Virus record (IMG/VR): IMGVR_UViG_3300017951_000030
Coordinates: 1 to 41,901 of that record
DNA from: a virus
Length of the DNA stretch: 41,901 bases
Strand: one strand, 5' to 3'
In this document: positions 1 through 7,341 of the stretch, in pieces
Numbering within the stretch: position 1 is the first letter of the stretch
How the letters are laid out: the number at the start of each line of letters is the position of its first letter
The notes under the pieces: generated by a model
Databases searched by the model: none
What the model was told of the DNA's origin: nothing
What the model saw: only the letters and a program-made list of their open reading frames with translations
Position numbers and translations under genes: made by a program

Positions 1-528
1 AATGTTGCAGATGCATGGTTCTCACCAGCAGGTGTAAATAGAGGTCAACTCCGAGGAGTAACTAAGTTGGCTTACAACCCAACTCAAGCACAGAGAGATT
101 CACTCTATGTAGCAAAAGTTAATCCTTTAGTATCTCTTCCTGGACAAGGAACAATACTATTTGGAGATAAAACTCTAGCATCTAGAGCATCAGCATTCGA
201 TAGAATCAACGTTAGAAGATTATTTATCGTATTAGAGAAAGCAATTAGTACTGCTGCTAAAGCACAACTATTTGAATTCAACGATGAATTTACAAGAGCA
301 CAGTTTAGAAACTTAGTCGAACCCTTTATGAGGGACGTAAAAGGCAGAAGAGGAGTTACAGACTTCTTAGTAGTATGTGACGAAACAAACAATACACCAG
401 CCGTTGTGGATGGTAATAAGTTTGTTGCAGACATCTATGTTAAGCCAACTAGGTCTATCAACTTTATTACATTGAACTTTGTAGCAACCAGATCAGGAGT
501 TGAATTCTCCGAGATCGCAGGACAATAA
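1..528 (+). CDS. gp18: Tail sheath protein gp18, C-terminal part (5' truncated)
   Basis: The reading frame is open from base 1, so the gene begins upstream of the window; the TTG at 67 is only an internal codon. The visible part, about 175 residues, matches the conserved C-terminal domain of T4-like contractile sheath proteins, with RINVRRLF, then ARAQ/RNLVEPF-like helices and the segment DFLVVCDETNN followed by DIYVKPTRSINFI. That domain forms the inner sheath layer that contacts the tail tube and neighbouring sheath subunits. Tail tube gene 19 follows after 12 bases, as in T4. Family assignment is by recognition of these motifs. Confidence 0.93.
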   Translation, partial: NVADAWFSPAGVNRGQLRGVTKLAYNPTQAQRDSLYVAKVNPLVSLPGQGTILFGDKTLASRASAFDRINVRRLFIVLEKAISTAAKAQLFEFNDEFTRAQFRNLVEPFMRDVKGRRGVTDFLVVCDETNNTPAVVDGNKFVADIYVKPTRSINFITLNFVATRSGVEFSEIAGQ

Positions 529-540
529 TAGGAGAAGGAC

Positions 541-1068
541 ATGGCAATTTTAGGAATTGATGATTTTAAATCAAGACTAACCGGTGGCGGTGCTAGGGCA
601 AATATGTTCAAAGCAACAGTTAATTTCCCTGGATACGCTGAAGGTGATGTTGAACTGACTTCTTTCTTATGTAAAGCTGCTCAGCTACCTGCTTCAATTT
701 TATCCCCAGTGGAAATTCCATTTAGAGGAAGAAAGTTGATTATGGCTGGCGACAGAACATTCGAACCTTGGAACATTACTGTTATCAATGATACAGATTT
801 TAAGGTAAGAGATGCGTTTGAAAGATGGTCTAATGGTATTAACCAACACGAAGCTAATGTTGGAATTGCAAACCCTAATGATTATATGGCTGACATGATT
901 GTTGAGCAACTCGACAAAGAAGGTAAAGCCGTTAAAAGATATGACTTTAGAGGAACATTCCCAACTAATATTGGAGCAATTGATCTTTCTTATGAAAATG
1001 AGAATCAGATTGAAGAGTTCACAGTAGAGCTACAGGTTAACTATTGGGAGTCAAATACTACTAGCTAA
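541..1068 (+). CDS. gp19: Tail tube protein gp19
   Basis: 175 residues, close to the T4 gp19 length. It polymerises into the inner tube of the contractile tail, through which DNA passes. Visible family features are an N-terminal DDFKSRL segment, the central PVEIPFRGRKLIMAGDR strand region, FEPWNITVINDTDF, and a C-terminal half ending in FTVELQVNYWE. An AGGAG ribosome site lies 7 bases before the ATG. It sits directly after the sheath gene and is followed by a late promoter, so it is probably transcribed with gene 18. A shorter, divergent relative lies at 6370-6828. Confidence 0.95.
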   Translation: MAILGIDDFKSRLTGGGARANMFKATVNFPGYAEGDVELTSFLCKAAQLPASILSPVEIPFRGRKLIMAGDRTFEPWNITVINDTDFKVRDAFERWSNGINQHEANVGIANPNDYMADMIVEQLDKEGKAVKRYDFRGTFPTNIGAIDLSYENENQIEEFTVELQVNYWESNTTS

Positions 1069-1074
1069 AACTAG

Positions 1075-1082
1075 TATAAATA
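1075..1082 (+). promoter_or_regulatory. T4-type late promoter upstream of gene 20
   Basis: Exact TATAAATA, the sequence recognised by gp55 with RNA polymerase in T4. It lies in the intergenic gap after gene 19 and 58 bases before portal gene 20. The expected transcript start is near 1089, so the hairpin at 1088-1120 would form at the very 5' end of the message. Confidence 0.75.
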
Positions 1083-1087
1083 GTATT

Positions 1088-1120
1088 AAAGGGAGGGGAA
1101 TTAAACCTCTCCTCCCTTTT
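1088..1120 (+). terminator. GC-rich hairpin with T run between genes 19 and 20
   Basis: AAAGGGAGG at 1088-1096 pairs with CCTCCCTTT at 1111-1119 and is followed by T. It can act as a rho-independent terminator for gene 18/19 transcripts. Because the late promoter at 1075 would start transcription at or just before the hairpin, it may alternatively be a 5'-terminal stabilising stem on gene 20 mRNA. Confidence 0.65.
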
Positions 1121-1139
1121 AATATTAAAAGGATAAATT

Positions 1140-2630
1140 ATGGCAGAATTTTTCGGGTTTGAAATTAAGAGGACTAGTAAGTCCCAAGAGCCTGTACGTC
1201 CATCATTTGTACCTAATACAGATGAAGATGGCGCAGGTGTCATACAGGCGGGAGGCCATTTTGGCGCATATCTCGACCTAGATGGTGACAGAGCAAAAAA
1301 TGAGTTAGAACTCATTTATAAGTATCGCGATATTTCAACTCAACCAGAGTGTGATGCAGCGATTGAAGATATTATGAACGAAGCCATTGTTGGAGATCAT
1401 AACGATTCTCCAATTCGTTTAGTTATGGACGAGGTAAAGGCTTCAGATAAGATAAAAGAAATTATACAAGAAGAGTTTGAAAAAATACTTTCACTCTACA
1501 ACTTTAACAGTTACGGACATGATATCTTCCGTAGATGGTATGTAGATGGTAGACTACCTTATCATGTTATTATTGATGATAAGAATCCAAAAAATGGTAT
1601 CAAAGAATTACGATATATTGACCCAACAAAGTTAAGAAAAGTAAAAGAGATTGAAGAAGAAAAAGATCCAAAAACTGGGGCAAATATTATTAAGAAACAA
1701 CAGGAATACTTTTTATTCCAAGATACAGCAATGGGTAAATCTAATCAAGGTATTAAGATACACCCAGATGCAATTATTTACTGTACATCAGGTGTACTGG
1801 ATTCAAGTAGAAAAAGAATTTTAAGTTATCTACAGAAAGCAATTAAACCAGTTAACCAATTAAGAATGATGGAAGACTCGCTGGTTATTTATAGAATCAG
1901 TAGAGCGCCAGAAAGAAGAATTTTTTATATTGATGTTGGTAACTTACCAAAGGGTAAGGCAGAAGAGTATTTAAAAAATATTATGGGCCAATATAGAAAT
2001 AAAATGGTCTATGATGCTAAAACTGGTAATATAAAAGACGATAAGAAACATATGTCCATGTTAGAGGACTTTTTCTTACCTAGAAGAGAAGGCGGTAGAG
2101 GAACAGAGATTACTACATTGCCGGGTGGAGAAAATCTTGGACAGATTGATGATATTCTATATTTCCAAAAGAAATTATATAAGTCACTTAACGTACCAGT
2201 AAATAGATTAGAACAAGAAGCTAACTTTACACTAGGAAGAAGTACAGAAATTTCTAGGGATGAAGTCAAGTTTAAAAAGTTTATTGATAGATTGAGAAAG
2301 AGATTTAGCGATCTATTCAGACAGACACTTAGAACTCAACTATTGTTAAAAGGCGTTATTACTAAACAAGATTGGGACGAGTGGAAAGAATCAATTCAAT
2401 TTAACTATATCGAGGATAATTACTTCTCAGAATTAAAAGAAGCCGAGATATGGAAAGAAAGATTTGATATGCTACAGTCTGTTGAAGATTATATTGGTAA
2501 GTACATTTCACACGAATGGGCTACTAAAAATATTCTTAAATTAGATGATGAAGCAAGAAAAGAGATGGACGATCAGATAAAAGCTGAGGTTGATGCAGGA
2601 ATGCACAAGTCAGATGAAGATGATTTTTAA
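1140..2630 (+). CDS. gp20: Portal vertex protein gp20
   Basis: 496 residues against 524 in T4. It forms the dodecameric portal at the unique capsid vertex, starts head assembly and is the channel used by the terminase. Typical family stretches are the N-terminal IYKYRDISTQPECDAAIEDI, the mid-protein RMMEDSLVIYRISRAPERR, and GRGTEITTLPGGENLGQIDD followed by LYKSLNVPVNRL. AAAGGA precedes the ATG. The gene has its own late promoter and is followed by prohead core genes 67 and 68, as in T4. No truncation is seen. Confidence 0.96.
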   Translation: MAEFFGFEIKRTSKSQEPVRPSFVPNTDEDGAGVIQAGGHFGAYLDLDGDRAKNELELIYKYRDISTQPECDAAIEDIMNEAIVGDHNDSPIRLVMDEVKASDKIKEIIQEEFEKILSLYNFNSYGHDIFRRWYVDGRLPYHVIIDDKNPKNGIKELRYIDPTKLRKVKEIEEEKDPKTGANIIKKQQEYFLFQDTAMGKSNQGIKIHPDAIIYCTSGVLDSSRKRILSYLQKAIKPVNQLRMMEDSLVIYRISRAPERRIFYIDVGNLPKGKAEEYLKNIMGQYRNKMVYDAKTGNIKDDKKHMSMLEDFFLPRREGGRGTEITTLPGGENLGQIDDILYFQKKLYKSLNVPVNRLEQEANFTLGRSTEISRDEVKFKKFIDRLRKRFSDLFRQTLRTQLLLKGVITKQDWDEWKESIQFNYIEDNYFSELKEAEIWKERFDMLQSVEDYIGKYISHEWATKNILKLDDEARKEMDDQIKAEVDAGMHKSDEDDF

Positions 2631-2650
2631 GTCTTTGAAATACATTTTTT

Positions 2651-2658
2651 TATAAATA
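2651..2658 (+). promoter_or_regulatory. T4-type late promoter upstream of the prohead core operon
   Basis: Exact TATAAATA in the short gap after gene 20 and 22 bases before the gene 67 ATG. It probably drives 67-68-21-22-23, since no other late motif is found before the terminator at 6300. Confidence 0.75.
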
Positions 2659-2679
2659 TATAAACAAGGAAAATTAATT

Positions 2680-2853
2680 ATGAGTATTGAAAACTTAATT
2701 AGTAGTCTGAAAGATTCAGATAATATCGCTGCCGGTAAGGCTTTTGATAGTATCATGGCAGACAAAATGAGTGCAGCCCTTGATGCTAAGAAGATTGAAG
2801 TAGCATCTTCTTTGCAGGATAGACAAACTGATAATAACGAAGATCAGGAATAG
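2680..2853 (+). CDS. gp67: Prohead core protein gp67
   Basis: A 57-residue ORF placed exactly where T4 has gene 67, between portal gene 20 and gene 68. The product is small, helical and charged, with LISSLKDSDN, AFDSIMADKMSAALDAKK and a polar DNNEDQE tail, like the small prohead core proteins of marine T4-like phages. In T4 gp67 is a scaffold core component that gp21 later degrades. AAGGAAAA lies upstream of the ATG and the late promoter at 2651 is immediately upstream. Assignment rests on synteny and the conserved core segment. Confidence 0.85.
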   Translation: MSIENLISSLKDSDNIAAGKAFDSIMADKMSAALDAKKIEVASSLQDRQTDNNEDQE

Positions 2854-2857
2854 TTAA

Positions 2858-3094
2858 ATGATATCTTTTGCAGAACTTAGAGAAAAGACCGTTAGACTTG
2901 GTTCTGGCGAGAAAGAAGTCAAGAAGTATAAAGGTGGTAGGAGAAAGAAGATTGATATTCAAATTTCTCAGAAAGGCCGAAAGTTTTCCGTCTATGTAGA
3001 TGGAGAAAAACTTGATGATAACTTTAAGAATGCAAAAGAGGCAGAAAAATCAGCTAATGATTTTATTAAGCTGATGGGAGAAGAGTCAGAATGA
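2858..3094 (+). CDS. gp68: Prohead core protein gp68-like
   Basis: 78 residues, shorter than T4 gp68 (141). It is lysine-rich (EKEVKKYKGGRRKKIDIQIS) with a helical C-terminal part, and occupies the T4 gene 68 position between 67 and protease 21. gp68 is an internal scaffold protein important for prohead length. The ribosome site AGGAA lies inside the end of gene 67, and the stop overlaps the gene 21 start as ATGA, so the two are translationally coupled. Function is inferred mostly from gene order. Confidence 0.75.
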   Translation: MISFAELREKTVRLGSGEKEVKKYKGGRRKKIDIQISQKGRKFSVYVDGEKLDDNFKNAKEAEKSANDFIKLMGEESE

Positions 3095-3747
3095 AGCTTA
3101 TTGCAGAATATTTAGAAACTGACCTCGAGGTCATACAGGAAGCAAAGAAAGACGGATCCAAAGGATACGTCATAGAAGGTGTTTTCATGCAGGCCAATAG
3201 AGAAAACAGAAACAAAAGAACTTACGACAAGTCAGTATTAGAGGCTGCTGTTAGTAAGTACGTTAAAGAACAAGTAAGTACTGGTAGAGCAGTTGGGGAA
3301 CTTAATCACCCTGAAGGTCCTACCATTAACTTAGATAAAGTTTCGCACAAGATCACAGAACTCCGTTGGGAAGGAAATGATGTTGTGGGGAAAGCATCAA
3401 TACTTAAAACCCCTATGGGACAAATCGTTGAAGGTTTATTAGAAGGTGGTGTTAAGCTTGGTGTTTCAAGTCGTGGTATGGGAACTCTTGTAAACAAGAA
3501 TGGCTCACAACATGTCGGCAAGGATTTTATGCTTGCGACCGTTGACATTGTTCAAGACCCGTCTGCGCCAGGTGCCTTTGTAAATGGCATCATGGAAGGC
3601 GTTGATTGGGTATGGAATAATGGAGTACTTGTTGCACAAGACATTGAAGAAATTGAGACTGAAATAAAAGAGGCTAAACGATACAACTCAGACGTTGAGA
3701 TCAGAGCGTTCAAAAATTTCCTCTCTAAATTAAACTCTAAAATATAG
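3091..3747 (+). CDS. gp21: Prohead core protease gp21
   Basis: 218 residues, about the T4 length. This serine-type protease (herpesvirus assemblin-like family) sits inside the prohead, degrades the scaffold and trims gp23 and other proteins after (L/I)xE sites. The likely catalytic His is His73 in GELNHPEGP and the likely nucleophile is in GVSSRG (Ser126 or Ser127); the following DFMLATVDIVQDPSAPGA segment is also typical. The N-terminus contains YLET and VIQEA, which could be self-cleavage sites. The start overlaps the gene 68 stop by four bases. Confidence 0.94.
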   Translation: MKLIAEYLETDLEVIQEAKKDGSKGYVIEGVFMQANRENRNKRTYDKSVLEAAVSKYVKEQVSTGRAVGELNHPEGPTINLDKVSHKITELRWEGNDVVGKASILKTPMGQIVEGLLEGGVKLGVSSRGMGTLVNKNGSQHVGKDFMLATVDIVQDPSAPGAFVNGIMEGVDWVWNNGVLVAQDIEEIETEIKEAKRYNSDVEIRAFKNFLSKLNSKI

Positions 3748-3757
3748 GAGACGCATT

Positions 3758-4903
3758 ATGTCAATCGACAATGAAAAAGTAGAAAATGCTTTAGTTGAAG
3801 ACATTGCTAGTGAAGAGCTAAGTCAAGAAGAAGAGCTCGTTGAAAATGAGAATTTAGACGAGGAAGTTGATCTTGATGAGGGCAAAACTGCTAAGTCAGA
3901 AGGCGGCCATGAGGACGACGAAGACGAGGAAGAAGAGCACGAAGAGGACGTCAAAGAAGACGCACCAGTTGTTGATATTCCAAAAACAAAAGCAGGAGTA
4001 ATCCAAGCTGCAGTAGAAATGTTGAAGAAAGCACGTAAAGAAGATGCACAGAAACTTTACGCAAAAATGGCAAAAGTTGACGAAGGTGAAGAAGAAGATT
4101 CAATCGCTTCCGTTGATAAGGCTAAGAAAGTCACTAAAAAGGCACCAGTTCCTGGTGTTAAGGCTAAGGTCGAGTCTGTAGACTTTGATGAAGACCTAGA
4201 TGCATTGGTTAAAGAAGAAGCAACTCTTTCTGAAGATTTCAGAGGAAAAGCAGGAGCTATCTTTGAGGCCGTACTTACATCTAAGTTGACTCAAGAAGTT
4301 GAAAGACTAGAAGCCGAGTATGTGCAAAATCTTGAAGAAGAAGTATCTCAAGTTCAATCTCAGCTAGTAGAGAAGGTAGATTCTTACCTTTCATACGTTG
4401 TTGAAAATTGGATGAAAGAAAATGAAGTCGCAGTAACTAACGGTCTTAGAACTGAAATTGCTGAAGAGTTCATGGCTTCACTTCAAAAAGTGTTCGTAGA
4501 ACATTATATTGATGTTCCAGAAGGTAAAGTGGACCTTGTTGATGATTTATCAGAGCAAGTATCTGAACTAGAAGGGAACCTTAATAAATCAACTGAGGAT
4601 AATATCAGATTACACGAGCAAGTTCAAGAACTTGAAAGAGCAAATGTAATTAGAGAAAATTCACAGGGTTTAGCTGAAACAGAAGCTGAGAAATTGGCAT
4701 CTCTAGTTGAAGATATTGATTTTGATAACAGAGAAACTTTTGATATTAAAGTTAAAACTGTTAAGGAATCATACTTCACTAAAGAAGTTAGTGAAACAGC
4801 TGATGAAGTAAATAGTCTTGCTGGAAGTGATGAGGCTCCTGCCGCAGAACTTTCTGACTCAATGGCTAGATACACACAAGCTATTAGTAAAAATTATTCA
4901 TAA
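3758..4903 (+). CDS. gp22: Prohead scaffold core protein gp22
   Basis: 381 residues, longer than T4 gp22 (269). It is the main internal scaffold around which gp23 assembles, and gp21 later cuts it to peptides. The first 70 residues are extremely acidic (EDDEDEEEEHEED), followed by a Lys/Ala-rich part and a long helical region, about residues 170-310, with coiled-coil heptads such as QVSELEGNLNKSTEDN. The position between genes 21 and 23 is diagnostic. AGGAG precedes the ATG. The extra length is mostly in the acidic N-terminal part. Confidence 0.92.
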   Translation: MSIDNEKVENALVEDIASEELSQEEELVENENLDEEVDLDEGKTAKSEGGHEDDEDEEEEHEEDVKEDAPVVDIPKTKAGVIQAAVEMLKKARKEDAQKLYAKMAKVDEGEEEDSIASVDKAKKVTKKAPVPGVKAKVESVDFDEDLDALVKEEATLSEDFRGKAGAIFEAVLTSKLTQEVERLEAEYVQNLEEEVSQVQSQLVEKVDSYLSYVVENWMKENEVAVTNGLRTEIAEEFMASLQKVFVEHYIDVPEGKVDLVDDLSEQVSELEGNLNKSTEDNIRLHEQVQELERANVIRENSQGLAETEAEKLASLVEDIDFDNRETFDIKVKTVKESYFTKEVSETADEVNSLAGSDEAPAAELSDSMARYTQAISKNYS

Positions 4904-4926
4904 ACATAATATAGGGGAAACTAAAA

Positions 4927-6279
4927 ATGTTTAATGCAGACTCACAACTCATGGAAAAATGGGGTCCTGTACTAGATCACGAAAGTGCTCCAGGTATTCA
5001 GGATAAATACAAGAAAGCTGTTACAGCTAGATTGTTAGAAAACCAAGAAGTTGCTCTTCAAGAAGAAGCAGCTCAAGCAGGTGGTAACTTCATTTCAGAA
5101 GCAGCAGCTGCTAACAATGTAGGCGCTGGTATGGGCGCTACTGCTGGTAACATCAAAGGCTTTGATCCAGTATTGATCTCTTTAGTAAGAAGAGCAATGC
5201 CAAATCTTATCGCTTATGATATTGCTGGTGTACAACCAATGACTGGTCCTACTGGTCTTATCTTTGCAATGAAGTCTAAGTATGGTTCACAAGCTGGATC
5301 AGAAGCCTTCTTTGATGAAGCAGATACAGACTTCTCAGGAAGTGGTAACCATGCAGCTGGTCCAACTGGTCTCGAAGGAGAAACAGACGGATCAGGTAAT
5401 GATGGTGTCCTAGGTGATGACCTAGCAGATACAACTGTTTCTTTCGGTGAAGGTATTGCTACTGCAGACTCAGAAAGATTAGGTGTCGGTGAATCCGGCG
5501 ACGGAACTTTCGGCGAAATGGCATTCACAATTGAGAAATCAACTGTTACTGCTAAGTCAAGAGCTCTGAAAGCTGAGTACACAATGGAACTTGCTCAAGA
5601 CCTTAAAGCAATTCATGGTCTTGATGCAGAGGCAGAACTTGCTAACATTCTTTCAACTGAAATCCTTGCGGAGATCAACAGAGAGATGGTTAGAACAGTT
5701 ATGTCAAGAGCTAAGTTGGGTGCACAACAATCATCAGTTGCACTAAAAGGTGTATTTGATGTTGCTACAGACTCAGACGGAAGATGGATGGTAGAGAAGT
5801 TTAAAGGTCTTATCATGCAACTAGAAAGAGAAGCAAATATTATTGCTAAAGAAACAAGAAGAGGAAAAGGTAACTATGTTATTTGTTCTTCTGACGTTGC
5901 TTCTGCTCTTGCAGCTGCAGGTGTCCTAGACTACACTCCAGCACTATCAGCAAGTCTTAATGTAGATGATACAGGTAATACTTTCGCAGGTGTTCTTAAT
6001 GGACGTCTAAAAGTTTACATTGATCCATATGCAACTGAAGACTTTGCACTAGTTGGTTATAGAGGTACTAACCCTTATGACGCTGGTATCTTCTACTGCC
6101 CATACGTACCATTAACAATGGTTAAAGCAGTCGGTGAAAATGACTTCCAGCCAAGAATCGGTTTCAAAACTAGATATGGCATGGTAGCTAACCCATTCGT
6201 TGCTGCTGACGGTATCGGTACAGTTAGAACTAACCCATACTTCAGAATCTTTAGAGTAGACGACATTATGGTCGACTAA
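4927..6279 (+). CDS. gp23: Major capsid protein gp23
   Basis: 450 residues (T4 521). HK97-fold hexamer-forming capsid protein. The N-terminal scaffold-facing peptide is expected to be removed by gp21; ISE at residues 56-58 followed by AAAANN fits the (L/I)xE site. Conserved blocks include LISLVRRAMPNLIAYDI, VQPMTGPTGLIFAMKS, KAEYTMELAQDLKAIHGLDAE (shown only in part) and the C-terminal TRYGMVANPF. AGGGGAAA lies before the ATG. A strong terminator follows. Codon use is slightly richer in GCT/GGT than neighbours, as expected for a highly expressed protein. Confidence 0.97.
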   Translation: MFNADSQLMEKWGPVLDHESAPGIQDKYKKAVTARLLENQEVALQEEAAQAGGNFISEAAAANNVGAGMGATAGNIKGFDPVLISLVRRAMPNLIAYDIAGVQPMTGPTGLIFAMKSKYGSQAGSEAFFDEADTDFSGSGNHAAGPTGLEGETDGSGNDGVLGDDLADTTVSFGEGIATADSERLGVGESGDGTFGEMAFTIEKSTVTAKSRALKAEYTMELAQDLKAIHGLDAEAELANILSTEILAEINREMVRTVMSRAKLGAQQSSVALKGVFDVATDSDGRWMVEKFKGLIMQLEREANIIAKETRRGKGNYVICSSDVASALAAAGVLDYTPALSASLNVDDTGNTFAGVLNGRLKVYIDPYATEDFALVGYRGTNPYDAGIFYCPYVPLTMVKAVGENDFQPRIGFKTRYGMVANPFVAADGIGTVRTNPYFRIFRVDDIMVD

Positions 6280-6299
6280 TCCTAAGAGGGTTACAAATT

Positions 6300-6329
6300 A
6301 AAGAGAGCCTTTCGGGGCTCTCTTTTTTT
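6300..6329 (+). terminator. Rho-independent terminator after gene 23
   Basis: AAAGAGAGCC at 6300-6309 pairs with GGCTCTCTTT at 6316-6325 around a TTTCGG loop, and a run of seven T ends the site. It ends the head-gene operon just after gene 23. Confidence 0.92.
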
Positions 6330-6332
6330 GTT

Positions 6333-6340
6333 TATAAATA
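6333..6340 (+). promoter_or_regulatory. T4-type late promoter, distal of a tandem pair
   Basis: Exact TATAAATA immediately after the gene 23 terminator and 30 bases before the ATG at 6370. Its spacing leaves room for a short untranslated leader, so it is the better candidate of the two for driving the tail-tube-like gene. Confidence 0.7.
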
Positions 6341-6356
6341 ATAGAAAGTAAAGAGG

Positions 6357-6364
6357 TATAAATA
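6357..6364 (+). promoter_or_regulatory. T4-type late promoter motif, proximal of a tandem pair
   Basis: Second exact TATAAATA, 24 bases after the first. The expected start would fall on or just after the ATG at 6370, so a message from here would be leaderless or start within the gene. It may be redundant, or serve an internal start. Confidence 0.45.
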
Positions 6365-6369
6365 GATAT

Positions 6370-6828
6370 ATGACAACTTTAAATAAAAACTTTCTTAGTC
6401 CAGTAGGATTTCAATTTAGTATTGATAAGGACAAATTTTCTAATGTAGAATATTTTTGTACTGCAGTATCACTACCTGATATGACTATTCCAGAAAGTCC
6501 AGAACCCTATCGTGGAGCAAACGTTGCATTTGCAGGTGATAGATTGGACTTCGGCGATCTTACTATTACATTTAACGTAACAGAAAATATGGAAAACTAT
6601 CTTGAGATGTATAATTGGATGCATCGGGTAGTCAATGAAAAAGAAGATCAATCAGAAGATGCAGAATTATTGGTACTTAACTCTCACTCTAATGTAGTTA
6701 AAAAGATACATTTTAGCAATGTATTTCCAATTGCATTATCAGAACTTGCATTTAATACCCAAGAGGCTGAAGTAGAGTATCTACAATGTACAGCCACATT
6801 TGCATATACTTCATTTGAATTTAAATAA
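6370..6828 (+). CDS. Tail-tube-like (gp19-related) virion protein
   Basis: 152 residues with the layout of T4 tail-tube-fold proteins: N-terminal SPVGFQFSIDKDKF, FCTAVSLPDMTIPESPEPYRG, FAGDRLDFGDLTITFNV and a C-terminal strand pattern EVEYLQCTATFAYTSFEF. The order PxxIPE...RG...AGDRLDFGDLTITF parallels PVEIPFRG...AGDRTFEPWNITV of gp19 at 541-1068, so the two are probably paralogues. It could be a tube initiator, terminator or decoration protein. A terminator separates it from gene 23 and tandem late motifs precede it, which supports a structural role. No clear Shine-Dalgarno is seen before the ATG. Confidence 0.75.
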   Translation: MTTLNKNFLSPVGFQFSIDKDKFSNVEYFCTAVSLPDMTIPESPEPYRGANVAFAGDRLDFGDLTITFNVTENMENYLEMYNWMHRVVNEKEDQSEDAELLVLNSHSNVVKKIHFSNVFPIALSELAFNTQEAEVEYLQCTATFAYTSFEFK

Positions 6829-6832
6829 AGGG

Positions 6833-6861
6833 TTTACTTTTTAGTATTTTTGTAGTATAAT
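6833..6861 (+). promoter_or_regulatory. Early-type promoter for uvsY-uvsW
   Basis: TTTACT at 6833-6838, 17-base spacer, TATAAT at 6856-6861 preceded by TGTAG, matching the consensus repeated through this genome. It lies between the tail-tube-like gene and uvsY. Confidence 0.85.
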
Positions 6862-6894
6862 ATATAATACTATAGGTACAATATTGGAAATATT

Positions 6895-7341
6895 ATGAAT
6901 AATTTAGAACAAATAATTGAAATGTGGAAGAAAGATTCAGTAATTGATGAAATGAATTTAGGTGATGCCTCAAGGGAATCTGCCAAACTTCACTCAAAAT
7001 ACTTAGAATTATATACAGTAAATAAATTAAAATTAAAGAAACTTGATTTAGAATTTAAAGTTTTACTCAAAGAAAAGTTTATGCACTATAATGGTAAACT
7101 TACCCAAGAAGAGTTAGACGATAAAGGTTGGGAATATGATCCTCTTAATGGTCTTACTATCTTAAAAGGTGATATGGATAAATGGTACGATTCTGATCCT
7201 CTTATCCAATCTCATCAAGCCAAACAGCACTATCAACAAGAGTTGGTAGATACACTCAAAGAAATTATGGAAAATATTAAGTGGCGACATCAGTCTATTA
7301 GAAATGCTATTGACTGGCATAAGTTCACTTCAGGTATGTAA
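6895..7341 (+). CDS. uvsY: UvsY-like recombination mediator
   Basis: 148 residues, near T4 UvsY (137). UvsY loads UvsX recombinase onto gp32-coated single-stranded DNA. The sequence is helical and charged, with the conserved start LEQIIEMWKKDSVIDEMNLGDASRE (abridged), then SAKLHSKYLELY and a C-terminal WRHQSIRNAIDWHKFTSGM region typical of the family. Its stop overlaps the uvsW start as TAATG, the same pairing seen in T4. An early-type promoter precedes it. The partner recombinase uvsX lies far downstream at 32364. Confidence 0.9.
   Translation: MNNLEQIIEMWKKDSVIDEMNLGDASRESAKLHSKYLELYTVNKLKLKKLDLEFKVLLKEKFMHYNGKLTQEELDDKGWEYDPLNGLTILKGDMDKWYDSDPLIQSHQAKQHYQQELVDTLKEIMENIKWRHQSIRNAIDWHKFTSGM

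Noticed and set aside
5214-5582. Minus-strand ORF of 122 codons within gene 23 (similar ones in most genes)
   Set aside because: It mirrors gene 23 codons, has no ribosome site or promoter, and the plus-strand gene is certain.
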